From Macrosoma leucophasiata (Eukaryota > Arthropoda > Insecta > Lepidoptera > Hedylidae): a stretch of 64,000 nucleotides of DNA. The notes below the pieces were generated by a model that saw only the letters and a list, made by a program, of their open reading frames with translations, was not told the DNA's origin and did no database searches. The stretch spans positions 1,736,001-1,800,000 of the forward strand of contig JAWQUS010000022.1 in the NCBI GenBank assembly GCA_036365455.1, read 5' to 3'. Both the position numbers and the translations under genes were made by a program. This document shows, piece after piece, positions 1 through 10,608 of this stretch. Within the stretch, counting starts at the first letter, position 1. Each line of letters opens with the position of its first letter.

Positions 1-221
1 ACTTCAAAAAATAAAATGGTTCTCCTTTACAAATTACAAGCTATCCTTCATAATTATAACACCATTTTCTCGGTGCCTCGGAATGCCACGAATACCGCAA
101 TAATGCAAATGGAATTTGTGGAACGACTGAATTCAATTCAGTTGACGTGCTTGGAAAATGGGTGCCGGTATACAATATTTTATTGGATCGCCAGAGATAT
201 CTTCTTTATCTTCTTAATATA

Positions 222-540
222 TATATATTTTTTTTTTTAATATAATGGAAGTGGTAAGCAAGCATGCAGTTCACATTGACGTTAAGTGATGACTGCAGTC
301 TATAGACAGCCACACAAAGACCAAGGTCCAAATGCAGATGCGTTACCACTCCTGATGCCTAAGGTGTTATGCCTCTGTGCAGGAAATTACAAGGCCGTAC
401 ATTACCACCTGACCGGGACACGATAGTGCTGAACATTACCATTTAGCGGCAAGTATATTAGGTAATGCGGTGGTGCCTACGCCCTACGTCCGCGAGCTCC
501 GTCACTGGAGCTCTACCACCAGTAAAAATCGTCTGTTATA
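222..540 (-). mobile_element. SINE-A1 copy with 13-bp target duplication
   Basis: Member of the commonest repeat here. The T-run at 228-238 is the A-tail of a minus-strand copy. The 13-bp direct repeat TCTTCTTAATATA lies at 209-221 and 541-553, the hallmark of target-primed retroposition. Its 3' half resembles tails of lepidopteran CR1/Zenon-type LINEs; the 5' end carries the GAGCTCC/GGAGCTC hairpin. Confidence 0.85.
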
Positions 541-601
541 TCTTCTTAATATACCTATATAAATTACGTGTCATGGTGTTTGTCCGCGATGAACTCATAA
601 A

Positions 602-760
602 CTATTTAACCGATTTTGCGTTCATCTTGCCCACCCATCTTGCGTTATTGCACCCCATTGGAATGGGTTGACCGCCATTGTTTGGTTGATTGACTGCACT
701 AGCGGAAGAATTCTCCTCCGATTGTGGACGGTAGGTCGTCACGTCCTGACGCGAGGCCAT
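602..760 (-). CDS. Probable first coding exon, unknown protein, divergent from the LRR gene
   Basis: An ATG at 758-760 opens a 52-codon frame on the minus strand, ending at TAG 602-604. The peptide starts MASRQDVTTYRPQSEENSS and is rich in Ser, Asn, Gln and Pro, as in a disordered N terminus. I do not recognise it. It is not inside any repeat I can see, and its start codon faces that of the LRR gene 162 bp away, which favours a real gene. It may splice before the stop, but I see no strong donor; possible weak donors lie in the last third. Downstream exons would lie left of the window. Alternatively this is a chance frame. Confidence 0.45.
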   Translation of the reverse strand: MASRQDVTTYRPQSEENSSASAVNQPNNGGQPIPMGCNNARWVGKMNAKSVK

Positions 761-922
761 TATATTAACACCGGTAAAATTTTTAAGCAATGTAAACTTT
801 AAGCTAGTTTGTCATTTCCAGACTTTAAAAAAAACTCTTACGTCAATTTCATCAGTTGTTGACACTAGTTGACAGTTGACAACTCCAAGTCACATATTTT
901 TAGTGTCACCTGTTTTTATAAA
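761..922. promoter_or_regulatory. Candidate bidirectional promoter interval
   Basis: This 162-bp repeat-free interval separates the start codons of two divergent reading frames. It holds two nearby GTTGACA-type repeats around 857-880. No clear TATA box is visible. Function is inferred from gene arrangement only. Confidence 0.3.
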
Positions 923-2281
923 ATGAAGACAAAAACTAAAAGGAAATGCATTTGCAACACTGTGAAAATATTGAAACAAATTACGGGTGTACCAAAACCG
1001 CTGCCATGTTCGGAATCAAATAAAATTATTTTAAACTTATTCACAGAAAGAAACTCGGATGGTACACGCTGGTTAGTTCTAAGAGGGCGCGATATTTACG
1101 AAAGATTCAATAAAAGAATACATGACACGGACGTACGAGCGATCATTTTATATATCAGAGAGAGTCCGAAACGAATTACAAAGCTAGATCTTGCCTACAA
1201 CGAAATAACAGATCGAGGTTTCTTTAAATTACTCAAAAAGTTACTCATAAAAGGCCGATCCAGTCTTATCAATTTAAATTTAATGAATAATAATTTAACT
1301 GAAATATCTATGGGATATTTAGCAAAATACGCTAAATATATTAAATTAAAATATTTGAGACTGAACGGAAATGATTTCGGCACAAAAGGAGGGGAGCTTG
1401 TGGCGGAATTTTTAAAAAATAACGACACACTTGAATATTTGGATGTTGGCCAAACTGGACAGACTATGACGAGTGTGGCACAGATTATATCAGCACTAAG
1501 ATGCGATGGTGGAGGCAATAACACGTTAAAAATATTTGATTTTAGTCGAGTCAATCCACTTTTCAACCGATATCCATACGAAAGTAAATGGATAGCGTAT
1601 CACATTGAATATCTATTTGAAAGAAATTCAACTTTGATAGAGTTGCATTTGCAAAAAAATCAATTGACTTGTCATGATATGGAATATTTTGTTAGAGGAT
1701 TGCGTCAGAATAAAACTTTATTGTATTTAGACTTGGGATATAACAACATTGGGGACTATGGCGTTGAGCTATTAGCGAAATATTTGTCGGAAAAACCGCC
1801 ATTGGTTCTATTGAATTTGGCGGGAAACATAATCAAAGACACGGGAGCCCGCGCTTTATGTTTCGGGTTACCATATTCGAAAATTCGCGCACTTGATGTG
1901 GGAAATAATCAAATAACAGACGATGGGCTGCTTGATATATTAAACACTCTTAAAAAGCCATATTATTTAAGATTTTTGAATATATTTGGAAATAAAATTG
2001 GTCATAAGACTTGCGCGGTTTTAGAAAGAATGTTGCAGAGTGGAGCTTTGTTTCAGCATACAATTGACGTAAAATTATATGAAGTTGATAATATTCTACA
2101 TGCAGCATATTATCCCAATCCTGCAGATAGGAATAAACATTTTTATTACTGCGAACTCGATAACGGTTACCCTGCACCTATTTATCATGTGAAAAGAAAT
2201 GTGTTGCCAGAAAAGAAAATTGTTAAAGTAGATTGTAAACATCGCCAGAAGCTGGATAAAACTGATAAAAATTGTTTTTGA
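923..2281 (+). CDS. Leucine-rich repeat protein, LRRC34/ribonuclease-inhibitor type
   Basis: Intact single-exon frame of 452 codons. I start at ATG 923; the frame is open 18 codons further upstream but has no other ATG there. From about residue 85 to 370 there are roughly ten 27-29-residue LRRs of the ribonuclease-inhibitor type (for example KLDLAYNEITDRG, LYLDLGYNNIGDYG, LVLLNLAGNIIKDTGA, IRALDVGNNQITDDG), with L-L-N spacing followed by a helix. The N terminus is basic and the last 90 residues are non-repetitive and Lys-rich. There is no signal peptide or membrane segment, so it is probably cytosolic or nuclear. Repeat type and length are closest to LRRC34-like proteins; this is family-level recognition, and the function is unknown. 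Lack of introns may mean a retrogene, yet there are no disabling mutations. Confidence 0.85.
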   Translation: MKTKTKRKCICNTVKILKQITGVPKPLPCSESNKIILNLFTERNSDGTRWLVLRGRDIYERFNKRIHDTDVRAIILYIRESPKRITKLDLAYNEITDRGFFKLLKKLLIKGRSSLINLNLMNNNLTEISMGYLAKYAKYIKLKYLRLNGNDFGTKGGELVAEFLKNNDTLEYLDVGQTGQTMTSVAQIISALRCDGGGNNTLKIFDFSRVNPLFNRYPYESKWIAYHIEYLFERNSTLIELHLQKNQLTCHDMEYFVRGLRQNKTLLYLDLGYNNIGDYGVELLAKYLSEKPPLVLLNLAGNIIKDTGARALCFGLPYSKIRALDVGNNQITDDGLLDILNTLKKPYYLRFLNIFGNKIGHKTCAVLERMLQSGALFQHTIDVKLYEVDNILHAAYYPNPADRNKHFYYCELDNGYPAPIYHVKRNVLPEKKIVKVDCKHRQKLDKTDKNCF

Positions 2282-2369
2282 GAAATCTGTTTGTAGCTTA
2301 CTCGTATTTTTTGTGAAATATACATACTTGTTGTACTTGCTAAAGAAACAATTATTTCGATCAGTTTCC

Positions 2370-2375
2370 AATAAA
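2370..2375 (+). terminator. Polyadenylation signal of the LRR gene
   Basis: AATAAA lies 89 bp past the stop codon of the LRR frame and just before a T-rich stretch. Confidence 0.55.
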
Positions 2376-2435
2376 AACTTTATTATAATAGGTGTGAGTA
2401 GAAGTTATTCTGCATACCTACTATAGGTAGGAAGG

Positions 2436-2690
2436 TTTTTTTTTTATGTCAAATGGCAAACAAGCAGTTCATATGGTTGTTAAGTTATGACTACAGCCTA
2501 TAGACTACCAAAGACCAGTCTCAGGGATCACAATACAAATGCTTTGACCCTTTGACTTATTATTGCGGGGCCACATTACTATATATCTGTAACACGATGA
2601 TGCTGAACACTACCACTTGGCGGCAGATAGATTAGGTAATGCGGTGGTGCCTACAGCCTCGAGTCCCAACACTGGAACTAAGTTTCAGTA
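2436..2690 (-). mobile_element. SINE-A2, diverged copy
   Basis: A T-run at the left is followed by the family core (CAGCCTATAGAC, GGTAATGCGGTGGTGCC). It ends with a degenerate hairpin GAGTCCC/GGAACTA in place of the A1 hairpin. Confidence 0.75.
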
Positions 2691-3082
2691 AATAAATAAA
2701 ATAAAAATAAAAAAGCCTTTTATTCCTTGATTACATTTAAACATGATAATAAAATTTAAAAAAAAAATCATATTTACCAAACATTTATGAAATACAAAAA
2801 ATGTATAAATTAATTATACAATCTTGTAAACTTTTCTATTGTATTTTTTCTGAAAAATTCGTTTAAAGATTTAATTAATTACAACTATACATGTTTTTTT
2901 TTACTCAAACATTGCTTCTTCTAAATTTAAAATTACTTACAACAAATAAAAAAATGAAAATTTTATGAATGAAGTAACGAGATTAAATAAACGATTTTGT
3001 TAAAAATTCGGATAAAGTACTGCAGAATTAGGTAGTATTTTGTATCAGTAAATACGTTATGTTAATTATTTTCTTTTTCAAG
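2691..3082. other. AT-rich, intron-like sequence before the transferase exon
   Basis: Low-complexity AT-rich DNA with poly-A and poly-T tracts. It ends in a pyrimidine-rich tract and AG at 3081-3082, a good 3' splice site for the next exon. No other exon is seen. Confidence 0.5.
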
Positions 3083-3284
3083 CATACCTCTTTGCAAGGC
3101 TCTGAACATCAAGGTGACAGCCACAGTGTTCACTGCCGGAGCATCCCAAGCAGTGGCCAAGAAGGCGGGCTTCGAAGACCTTTACGAGATCACCTACGAA
3201 GAGTTGGCTAAACGTGGTTTCGTCTTCCCTGGTATTGAAGAGGATACCAAGTCTTCCAAGCTTATGGCGTTGGTTATCGAGTAG
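3083..3284 (+). CDS. Terminal exon of an arylalkylamine (dopamine) N-acetyltransferase-like gene
   Basis: After the AG at 3081-3082 an open frame of 66 codons plus stop runs from 3084 (first base 3083 completes the previous codon, phase 1 or 2). The peptide includes KKAGFEDLYEITYEELAKRG, FPGIEE and a C-terminal KLMALVIE. This matches the C terminus of insect AANAT-like GNAT enzymes, which transfer acetyl from acetyl-CoA to arylalkylamines such as dopamine in cuticle and amine metabolism. Higher GC and the absence of stops point to selection. Upstream exons are not visible between the LRR gene and here. They must lie left of the window, with the LRR gene nested in an intron, or the exon is an orphan duplicate. 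Confidence 0.75.
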
Positions 3285-3568
3285 ATGACCTGCAGGCTTT
3301 AAACTATCGTTTAATACGTAATGTCTATATCAATAACAAGTTATATTTGTGCCCAAAATTCTATTATTTTTGATATACAACGTGTAACAGGATTGAATGT
3401 ACAACCCGAAACTAGTTTGTTCAGAATCGATAACCGAGTCGATTTTAGGCATTTTCGATATAGGTAATATTTTGTCCCAAAATTAATTAAAATTAAGGAA
3501 ATTATGGTCACCCAAGTGGTGAACAGTCAATATAAACGAAAATGAGACTAACGTCTATCCAAAATAAA
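3285..3568 (+). other. Probable 3' UTR of the N-acetyltransferase exon
   Basis: AT-rich DNA after the stop. AATAAA at 3563-3568 is a plausible polyadenylation signal. A second AATAAA lies at about 3826. Confidence 0.45.
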
Positions 3569-3955
3569 GTGCTAGTCTCAACAAGTTTATTAGAACTCGT
3601 TGAGATGTGCATTTTATTATTAATTATAATTTAAGAAATAGAATAGTGAAAATGAATCTTATTACTAGAGTGTAAAATAGGGATATGTAGATTTCGCTAC
3701 ATCTCATTGCGACAGTGTACGTGTGTGAGTTGGTTTGTGTTTTATGTGCGGTCGTAAGTAGAGGCAGTGTAAGTATGCATAGGGTGTGCATACTGTTCGT
3801 ACAAATCGAGGACAACTTGTTTCTTAAATAAAAAAATATTGAATAATTAAACATGCAATTTCAGTTCATGTATTATGATTTACTCGATTTTCTAATCGTG
3901 GTGTTTAAGAGTGTGCATTATTGCCGTTACATGTTGTATTTGTAGATGAAACGAA
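3569..3955. other. Intergenic, no feature seen
   Basis: AT-rich with a short GT-rich patch near 3715-3740. No gene or recognisable repeat. Confidence 0.4.
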
Positions 3956-4095
3956 TTTCCGAGGAAGGACACTTCGGCTTTTTTTGGGTTTGGTGGGTTT
4001 GTTCTTTCGCATCTTACTTTATGTGACGTTTGTCGACCATTTTGATCAAGCTTTGACGAATACCAAACTATCAGTGCTTACGTAGGCAGTGTGTA
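3956..4095 (+). repeat. R-E interspersed repeat
   Basis: Shares GTGACGTTTGTCGACC and CTTACGTAGGCAGTGTG with 21742-21897, and the first of these with 63281-63372. Class unknown. Confidence 0.6.
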
Positions 4096-4123
4096 GCAGA
4101 AATAACGAAAATGAAACTAGGCA

Positions 4124-4443
4124 CTAACACACTAACTGCCTCGGTAGCCTAGTGGTAGCAGGCCACTACTACTACGCTGAGGTCCTGGGTTCGATTCCCG
4201 GGTAGGGGGTTATCAGAGATAATGGTGAAAAAGCCTTTATCTCTGGTTCAATTGGGATTTTTCCATTTTCTGGAAATTTCCCAGTACCTCAAAGTTTGGT
4301 AATGTGCCCGAAGATGTCAACAGGCTCGCCACCTGTTACATGGGCCAAAACGTAACCGGCGAATCGTGGGTGTTTGCATGTATGCTTGAATGCATGCATT
4401 TTACCTCTGCCTACCCCTTCGGGGATTACAGGCGTGAAGTTAC
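4124..4443 (+). mobile_element. SINE-B, full-length tRNA-headed SINE
   Basis: Direct repeat GAAACTAGGCA at 4113-4123 and 4444-4454 flanks it. The head has a pol III A box (TAGCCTAGTGG) and B box (GGTTCGATTCC). The 3' end (CTACCCCTTCGGGGATTACA) resembles lepidopteran RTE LINE tails, implying mobilisation by such a LINE. The 86-codon open frame inside is not a gene. Confidence 0.9.
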
Positions 4444-4454
4444 GAAACTAGGCA

Positions 4455-5782
4455 ATTTTCTCTTTCGTAGGCTCGATGTACAATTCTTGCAGGGTGTACT
4501 TTTTATTTACAACAAAATAAATCTTCGGATGCGTGCAACATGTAATACTAGACCTGTACCATGACGTCTTATTGCGATTCAGTTTAGGCGCTGCTATAAT
4601 CTTGTTTCATTTGTCATACGTGACAGCGCGTATGAACAAACGAGACAAAGCTAATAGCGTTCCAGTTCAGGTTGACAATAAAAGGTCATGATACAGCCGC
4701 TAGACCCCATTATATTAAGGCAAGATAACATTGATCTCAGTTACGCTTATTATAATATTAAAGAAAAATATTTTCTTTTGCCACGTGTGTAGGTAAAGGT
4801 TGAAAGAAAATGTCTTAGGGTGAGATTCACAAACTGCACAACGACTTTACTTTCAGAAAGTATGAGTGTTGACAGATCTAAGCGTACTTTGCTGAAAGTA
4901 AATTCGTAGTGCGTTCTGTGAATCTCGGCCTTAATTTAATCAACGGGTTGCACTTGCACTCAGGCAGAAGTGAAAACTTGAATGTAAATTTTGTGCATTT
5001 TTGGTCACTACCATTGGGTCATTGGATCTTTATGTCCCCAAAAACTAAGCGGACGCAATTCTCCGGTCACGTGTCCGTCTTACGCATTTTCGATCAGGGC
5101 CAAGTGTGCTGACGCGAGTTAAATATTTCTTACACACCATAAAAATACACAATGTTGCTAAAAAGTTTTCACTATAAAATAAATTATTAAGATGTTTGGA
5201 ATTTATAGCATTGGTGTGTTTTATGAATTGCAGTTTTTTTGGCGGTCAGTAGTAAAATCACCTAAATACCTAAATACCTAAATACGCTTTTTAATTAATG
5301 AACTCGTTCGTTGTTCATACTGTGATATTAATTTAATTCAGTTTTAAGACATATTTAAATATTTTTAAGTAGATCCTTAATTATAATATTATTTTCAACA
5401 CAGTTGATCTCGTAAAAGATTTAAATCATGTTATTAATAGTAGAGTTTAATTAAAAAAAATATACCTATGTATACATCTATTTCATGGATATGAGTTTAA
5501 AACTCTTATATTAAAAATATTTAAATAATTTGTACAGGTATGTACTTAATATTAGTTATTTATGCAAACTTTTTATTTCTCCACAAACTTGAATTCAATC
5601 ATTCAATGTAAAGAAAAAAACGATTTGTGGATTAATACGCTATATAAGATGACTAAAAAGTGTAAGAAGCAATCTCATTATGTTACAAACATATTTCTTC
5701 CATGCGATCTCAAGGATTTAATTATGTTTCAAATTTATTTTTTTATTATTATTAATTATGTGTTTGTTCTCATTCATTAAGT
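4455..5782. other. Intergenic, AT-rich
   Basis: No gene seen. It contains a three-copy TAAATACC tandem near 5262-5285 and several short frames without coding character. Confidence 0.5.
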
Positions 5783-5943
5783 CTCGCCCCGGATTTGCGC
5801 GGGTGCAAAAAATTTAATACATATAGCATAAGTCTTTCTAATGGTGAAAGAATTTTTGAAATCGGTTCAGTAGTTTTTGTGTGAAAACGTTACAAACATA
5901 CGTATAAAAACACAAATGTTTTCTCTTTATATATAAGTAGAGA
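5783..5943. repeat. R-J type repeat fragment
   Basis: The run from TTTGCGCGGGTGCAA to AAAGAATTTTTGAAATCGGTTCAGTA parallels 44605-45115. This is a common lepidopteran interspersed repeat, class uncertain. Confidence 0.55.
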
Positions 5944-6226
5944 TATATATTTAATCCAAAAAAAAAAATGTTTCGTGTCAAATACAGTTTTAAGATATTT
6001 ATTGACATGTTATAAGATGTTATATTAATGCTACTACAAAATATATTTTTATTTGCATCAGCTGGCGGTATTTTAATTTCTATTATGTGTCCCAAAAAGA
6101 ATGGACAAGCCTGAAATATCTCATAGCAAAACAGAGCTATTGATGACCCACAATAGCATAAGTTATTTTTTGAATAGCGATTTTTTTAATACAACACAGT
6201 CTGGTTTTTATGTGACAAATGCATAA
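5944..6226. other. AT-rich, unassigned
   Basis: No feature recognised. Confidence 0.35.
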
Positions 6227-6518
6227 AGCAACACGGGCCACCGGCCGCGGCGGACCGGAGGGGAGTAGCCATACCGTTTATTACCGATGCAAAACAGGCT
6301 GTCATTTTTTGCGGGGAGAAATGCGTGCGACACACACGCACACTACTAAAATTGGCTATTTCTACGAAACTCACACCTTTGTTAAAGTAATTTAACAAAA
6401 TACAGAAACAATTTCACGCACACATTTAAACATCTGGGCGACAGGTATAGGCCCATTTGGGCTCTTAGTTTGACAGAGGGGAAGCCTGCATATCGCTACT
6501 CCCCTCCGGTATTGCTCT
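6227..6518 (-). mobile_element. MITE-G copy
   Basis: The ends carry imperfect inverted repeats built on AGCAACAC...CCGGAGGGGAGTAGC and GCTACTCCCCTCCGG...TTGCTCT. The interior matches copies at 21908, 36945, 51010 and 51285. Non-coding. Confidence 0.75.
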
Positions 6519-6769
6519 GAGGACAAATGGCAATAAATAAAGATTATATAACGTACAGCACCTCCGGTCCCCCGGTGGCATCGCATCTGCATTGGTTTGA
6601 GCGATGATGTCTACCTATAGGCTGACGTTTGGTAAGTAATAAACAAAAAAACTATTTTTAAACGATTTTTGGCTAAAATTTTATTGACATTATACTAATT
6701 ATACATTATTATACATATCAGTACCGGCGTAACCTATACACGCGACACATCTACACCACTATCATTACC

Positions 6770-8038
6770 TGAAGATGGATGGACATCACCCCTCACTTAG
6801 TATTGATTTCAAAATTAATAACACTTTGAATTTGTGTCCTGCCTCTCGAATAGTACGACGTTTTTATGCAGCTGATTATAACAAAATTAATTTTGAGCTA
6901 TCTAATATTGATTGGGAAAATATCATTGTTTCAAATAATATTGAACTTGCGGTGGATAATTTCTATAGAATTGTGAACGATATAATAGATAGGCTAGTGC
7001 CTCAAAGGTTAGTTAAAATAAGAACAAATATCCGGCTTGGTATAGTAAGCAATTGATCAAGCTAATTAATAGAAAACAGAAACTTCATAGGAAATGGAAA
7101 ATTTATGGTAGACACTATGACACTATGATTATTTCTCGAATTAGCGTTTTGAAGTAAAAAAGTTGGAGGTCTTCTGTTATGATAAATTTATCTGCTACGC
7201 TGAATATAATATTCAATTCAACACAAAATATTTCTGGTCTTTCGTGAAATCTAAACGAAATAACAGTGAAATTCCTAATACTTTATATCTTGGTGACTCT
7301 CTTGCATCTTGCATCAGAGGGTCAATTAATTGCTAATCTATTCAATTCTTTTTTTCAATCTGTATTTGAGTCCCCTACTACTGTTTCCGATGACACAGTC
7401 AGTAATGTCAGAAATGAATGTATGATTAATTCAATTTGCATAGATGTCGCCGTCGTTGAGAAGTACTTAAAACTACTCAATGACAATAAAGGAACTGGAC
7501 CTGATGGTATTCATCCGATTTTTCTCAAGCGATGTTACAAACAATTAGCGTTTCCCCTAACTTTATTATTTAATATTTCATTAAAACTGGGCGTTATGCC
7601 CACATTATGGAAAAAATCGATTAAAGTGCCTATTTTTAAAAATGGTGATAAGCACAACATCGCAAATTATCGTGGTATCTCCAAACTCTCTGTAGTACCT
7701 AAACTTTTTGAGAAGATAATTTACGATTCTCTTTTCCCGATAATTAGACCTTTAATAATACCTAACCAACACGGCTTTATCTCTGGCCGCTCTACGGAAT
7801 CGAATCTCTGTGAATTTTTGGATGTGGCTTTGGAGGCAATGGAGAGGGTAGATGCCGTGTATACAGACTTCTCTAAAGCATTCGATAAAATATCACACAA
7901 TCTGTTAATAACGAAATTAGAGAAGCTTGGTATACACGGTGATCTCCTAAGATGGTTAACCTCTTATTTACGCGAAAGGTCCCAAGCTGTAGTGGTCAAG
8001 GGTTATACATCTAGTTTTGTTCCCATCACGTCCGGCGT
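6770..8038 (+). pseudogene. Jockey/CR1-group LINE ORF2 remnant, truncated by mariner
   Basis: The end of an endonuclease domain (DGHHPSLSIDF, from 6772) leads into a linker and reverse transcriptase. A frameshift and stops occur between about 7040 and 7265, then 7266-8038 is open: GTGPDGIHPIFLKRC, NYRGISKLSVVPKLFEK, NQHGFISGRSTESNL, YTDFSKAFDKISH (RT motif with catalytic Asp), then TSGVP. The sequence stops before the YxDD box and joins a mariner fragment. RT would copy element RNA into DNA at a nicked target; this copy is dead. Confidence 0.85.
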
Positions 8039-9031
8039 GCCTATTCGGCGGATGCATTAACACCTCCCAGCCAAACTTTCTTATTTTTTGCTGAGTGGCT
8101 ATAGATGTGTGAGGTCTAGCGTTATCGTGATGAAACACCACACCCCTTCTGTTGATCAATTCCGGCCGCTTTCTCTCAACTTCTTGCTTTAATCTCATCA
8201 GTTGTTCGCAGTAGAGTTCAGAATCGATAGTCCTGCCTGGTGGTAATAGCTCATAATGAATAATGCCCTTCCAATCCCACCACACACACAACATCACCTT
8301 ATTGCGAGTTAACCCGGGTTACGCCACAGTCTGTGAAGCCTGACCGGCCTTTGACCACGACCTTTTTCGCACGTTCTTGTCGTACGTGATCCACTTTTCA
8401 TCACCAGTTATCAGCTTCTTCAAAAATGATTCGGTTTCATTACGTCGTAACAAAGAATCACAAATGAGTACACGGTTCATTAGGTTTCTTTCAGTGAGCT
8501 CGTGAGGTACCCAAATATCGAGCTTTTTTTTGTACCCAGCTTTTTTCAAATGCGCCAAAACTCTTTTGTGATCAATTCTCAGTTCTTCAGCTACGTCGTA
8601 ACTACTGATATGTCGATCTTGCTCCACTTTTTCAAAAATGGCATCCATTTTATCCGTAATCGGGCGACCAGAGCGAGGTGCATCTTTGACATAAAAATTT
8701 CCGGATTGAAAACGCTTAAACCAAATTTGTGCTACTCTCACAGACACTGCACTAGGTCCATAAACATCGCAAATTTTTTTCGCGGCTTGCGTTGCATTTA
8801 AACCTTTTTTGTAGTAAAATTTTAAAATGTATCGAATTTCTTCATTAGATTCACTCATCTTGACAGTAGGATGAAAATCACACATTTGCCTAATTTGAAT
8901 TTGGAATTATGTTCTTTAAAATTTTAACTTATATAGATACCAAAACCAGCTACATACAAATACTACAGCCAAAGAGATTTTATTACAAGTTCATACATAC
9001 TATAATGCGAAAAGACTTTTTCCCCAACCTA
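8039..9031 (-). pseudogene. mariner transposase and 5' end, nonsense-mutated and 3'-truncated
   Basis: The ATG is at 8856-8858 (MSESNEEIRYILKFYYKKG). The minus strand encodes the paired helix-turn-helix region, then TGDEKWITYD (first catalytic Asp) and HHDNARPHTS (second). A TAA at 8319-8321 replaces an expected Lys codon (QTVA*PGLTRNK); the frame continues in register. It breaks after HPP at the junction near 8039-8050, so the third catalytic Asp is missing. The 5' terminus at about 9031 reads TAGGTTGGGGAAAAAGTC, a mariner TIR with a TA target. Inactive. Confidence 0.9.
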
Positions 9032-9807
9032 TTATTATATTTTATTGTTTTGAAGTTTGTTGATAGGCCCGTCTATTTCTCAACAAAAAAAAATAAGTAC
9101 GAATTTAATTTATTTCTTATCAAAACCTATAGATGAACGTTATATTCTTGATTTTCATCTTCAAAAATGAGTACCTATATCCCCTTTTCGCTCCTCTGTA
9201 GTTGGGTAAAATTAAACTTGAGAGAACGCCATCTGTGTTACGCATACATAACAATCACAGACTGCAACCTTTTCCACATTCACACTCAAACAAAATGTTG
9301 CTTCTTCTTAAGGTAGCCAATAGATGTCGCTAAATAAGCTTCAGTTAAGCAAATGTTAAGCCTCATAAAATAATAACAAATAGAAAACTAATTGAGCAAT
9401 AATTATCATGAAAAAACTTAGATACTTTTGTAAAACTATGGCTAAGTAATATTTTTTAAATAAAAGTTTTGAGACAGACAGGGAGTTTGAAGATTTGAGT
9501 AGGGCAACTATGTATAATATGGCGTTGTTGCAATATGTCTTGTCAAATGTCAACAACGTTGAGCTTAGGGATTGCACAAAAAGATAATCTTTTTGTGATA
9601 TCGATTTATCTTATCATATAAAAGTATGAAAATTGATAGAATAATAATAATTGTGAATTGCAATGTATACATACACCTGCAAAACAAAGAAACTGGGTGC
9701 AGTTAAAAGAGTTAAGCAGTTAAGCAGAATATTTATCATTTTTGTCTTTTAACATTATCCATTTTATGTATTTATTTTTCATTATTATATATTTTTTTTA
9801 GTATTAT
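9032..9807. other. Intergenic, AT-rich
   Basis: No gene. There is no resumption of the 6.8-8.0 kb LINE after the mariner end. Confidence 0.45.
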
Positions 9808-9925
9808 TTTAACTGCCTCAGTAGCTTAGTGAGCAGGCCACTACTACTACGCTGGAGATCCTGGGTTCAATTCTCGGATTAGGGACTCTCAGAGATAACA
9901 GTTTATAACAGTATCTCTGGTTCTA

Positions 9926-10186
9926 TATTATTATATTTTATATATTTTTATATTTTTTTTGTTTAGTCTTATCTTGCCGTTTGTAAAAGAGAGTATGGAA
10001 CATTCTGTTGTTACCTATTTTTATTATTAAGTATTTTTGGACCATTATTTATTTTATGTTGTTTAATTTGACATATTAATCAACGTATAAGTTATTCGCT
10101 TTAATTTTATATTTTGAAATTCGACCTATCACAAGCAAATTCTATTATTTCCAAGTGAATAAATACATTTTTGAGTTTTGAGTTGC
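9926..10186 (+). mobile_element. Jockey-like LINE 3' tail nested in SINE-B
   Basis: Sequence ending GTGAATAAATACATTTTTGAG with TTATTCGCTTTAATTT parallels the 3' UTR at 17200-17390. The SINE is interrupted at TCTGGTTCTAT and resumes at TATAGGGATTTTT. Confidence 0.7.
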
Positions 10187-10335
10187 AGTTATAGGGATTT
10201 TTCCATTTTCTGGAAGTTTCCCAGTACCTCGGAAATTGGTAATGTGCCCGGAGATGGCAACAGGCTCACCACCTGTTACATCGGCCAAAAACGTAGCCGG
10301 CGAATCGTGGGTGTTTGCATATATGATTGAATGCA

Positions 10336-10548
10336 TGTGTGGCGACATCCTAACGCAAAAATATCATCATGACATAAAAGTGACAGGGTGTTTTGCCGCG
10401 GTTCTGTGCGTCAGACAAAGGGAGGACAGAGACTGATTTTCGTTGTAAGAGATTGAAGTGTTGTATAAAAGATAGAAAATAAAGAATTGTTATGTACGTG
10501 GTGTAATCAGTTTTGATAGACAATAAATAATCATCTATCTCTCACACA
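10336..10548. mobile_element. Probable solo LTR, 213 bp
   Basis: Starts TGTGTGGCGACATCC and ends CTCTCACACA, so it has TG...CA termini. It carries TATAAAA at 10464-10470 and AATAAA at 10478-10483, as an LTR should. TGCA at 10332-10335 and 10549-10552 is a 4-bp target duplication. It sits cleanly inside SINE-B. Confidence 0.7.
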
Positions 10549-10608
10549 TGCATATACCTCTACATACTCCTTCGGGCATTACAGGCGTGAAGTCACGTTA
10601 CGTTATAT

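Larger units (their letters stand above)
9808..10608 (+). mobile_element. SINE-B copy split by two later insertions
   Basis: The head is at 9811-9925, the middle at 10187-10335 and the tail at 10549-10608. In order these rebuild one SINE-B. The interruptions are a LINE 3' tail and a solo LTR, listed separately. Confidence 0.85.

Noticed and set aside
1195..1566. 123-codon minus-strand frame
   Set aside because: Shadow of the LRR gene.
4304..4564. 86-codon frame with ATG
   Set aside because: Runs through SINE-B into flanking DNA; not conserved among SINE copies.
8502..8801. 99-codon plus-strand frame
   Set aside because: Antisense shadow of the mariner transposase.
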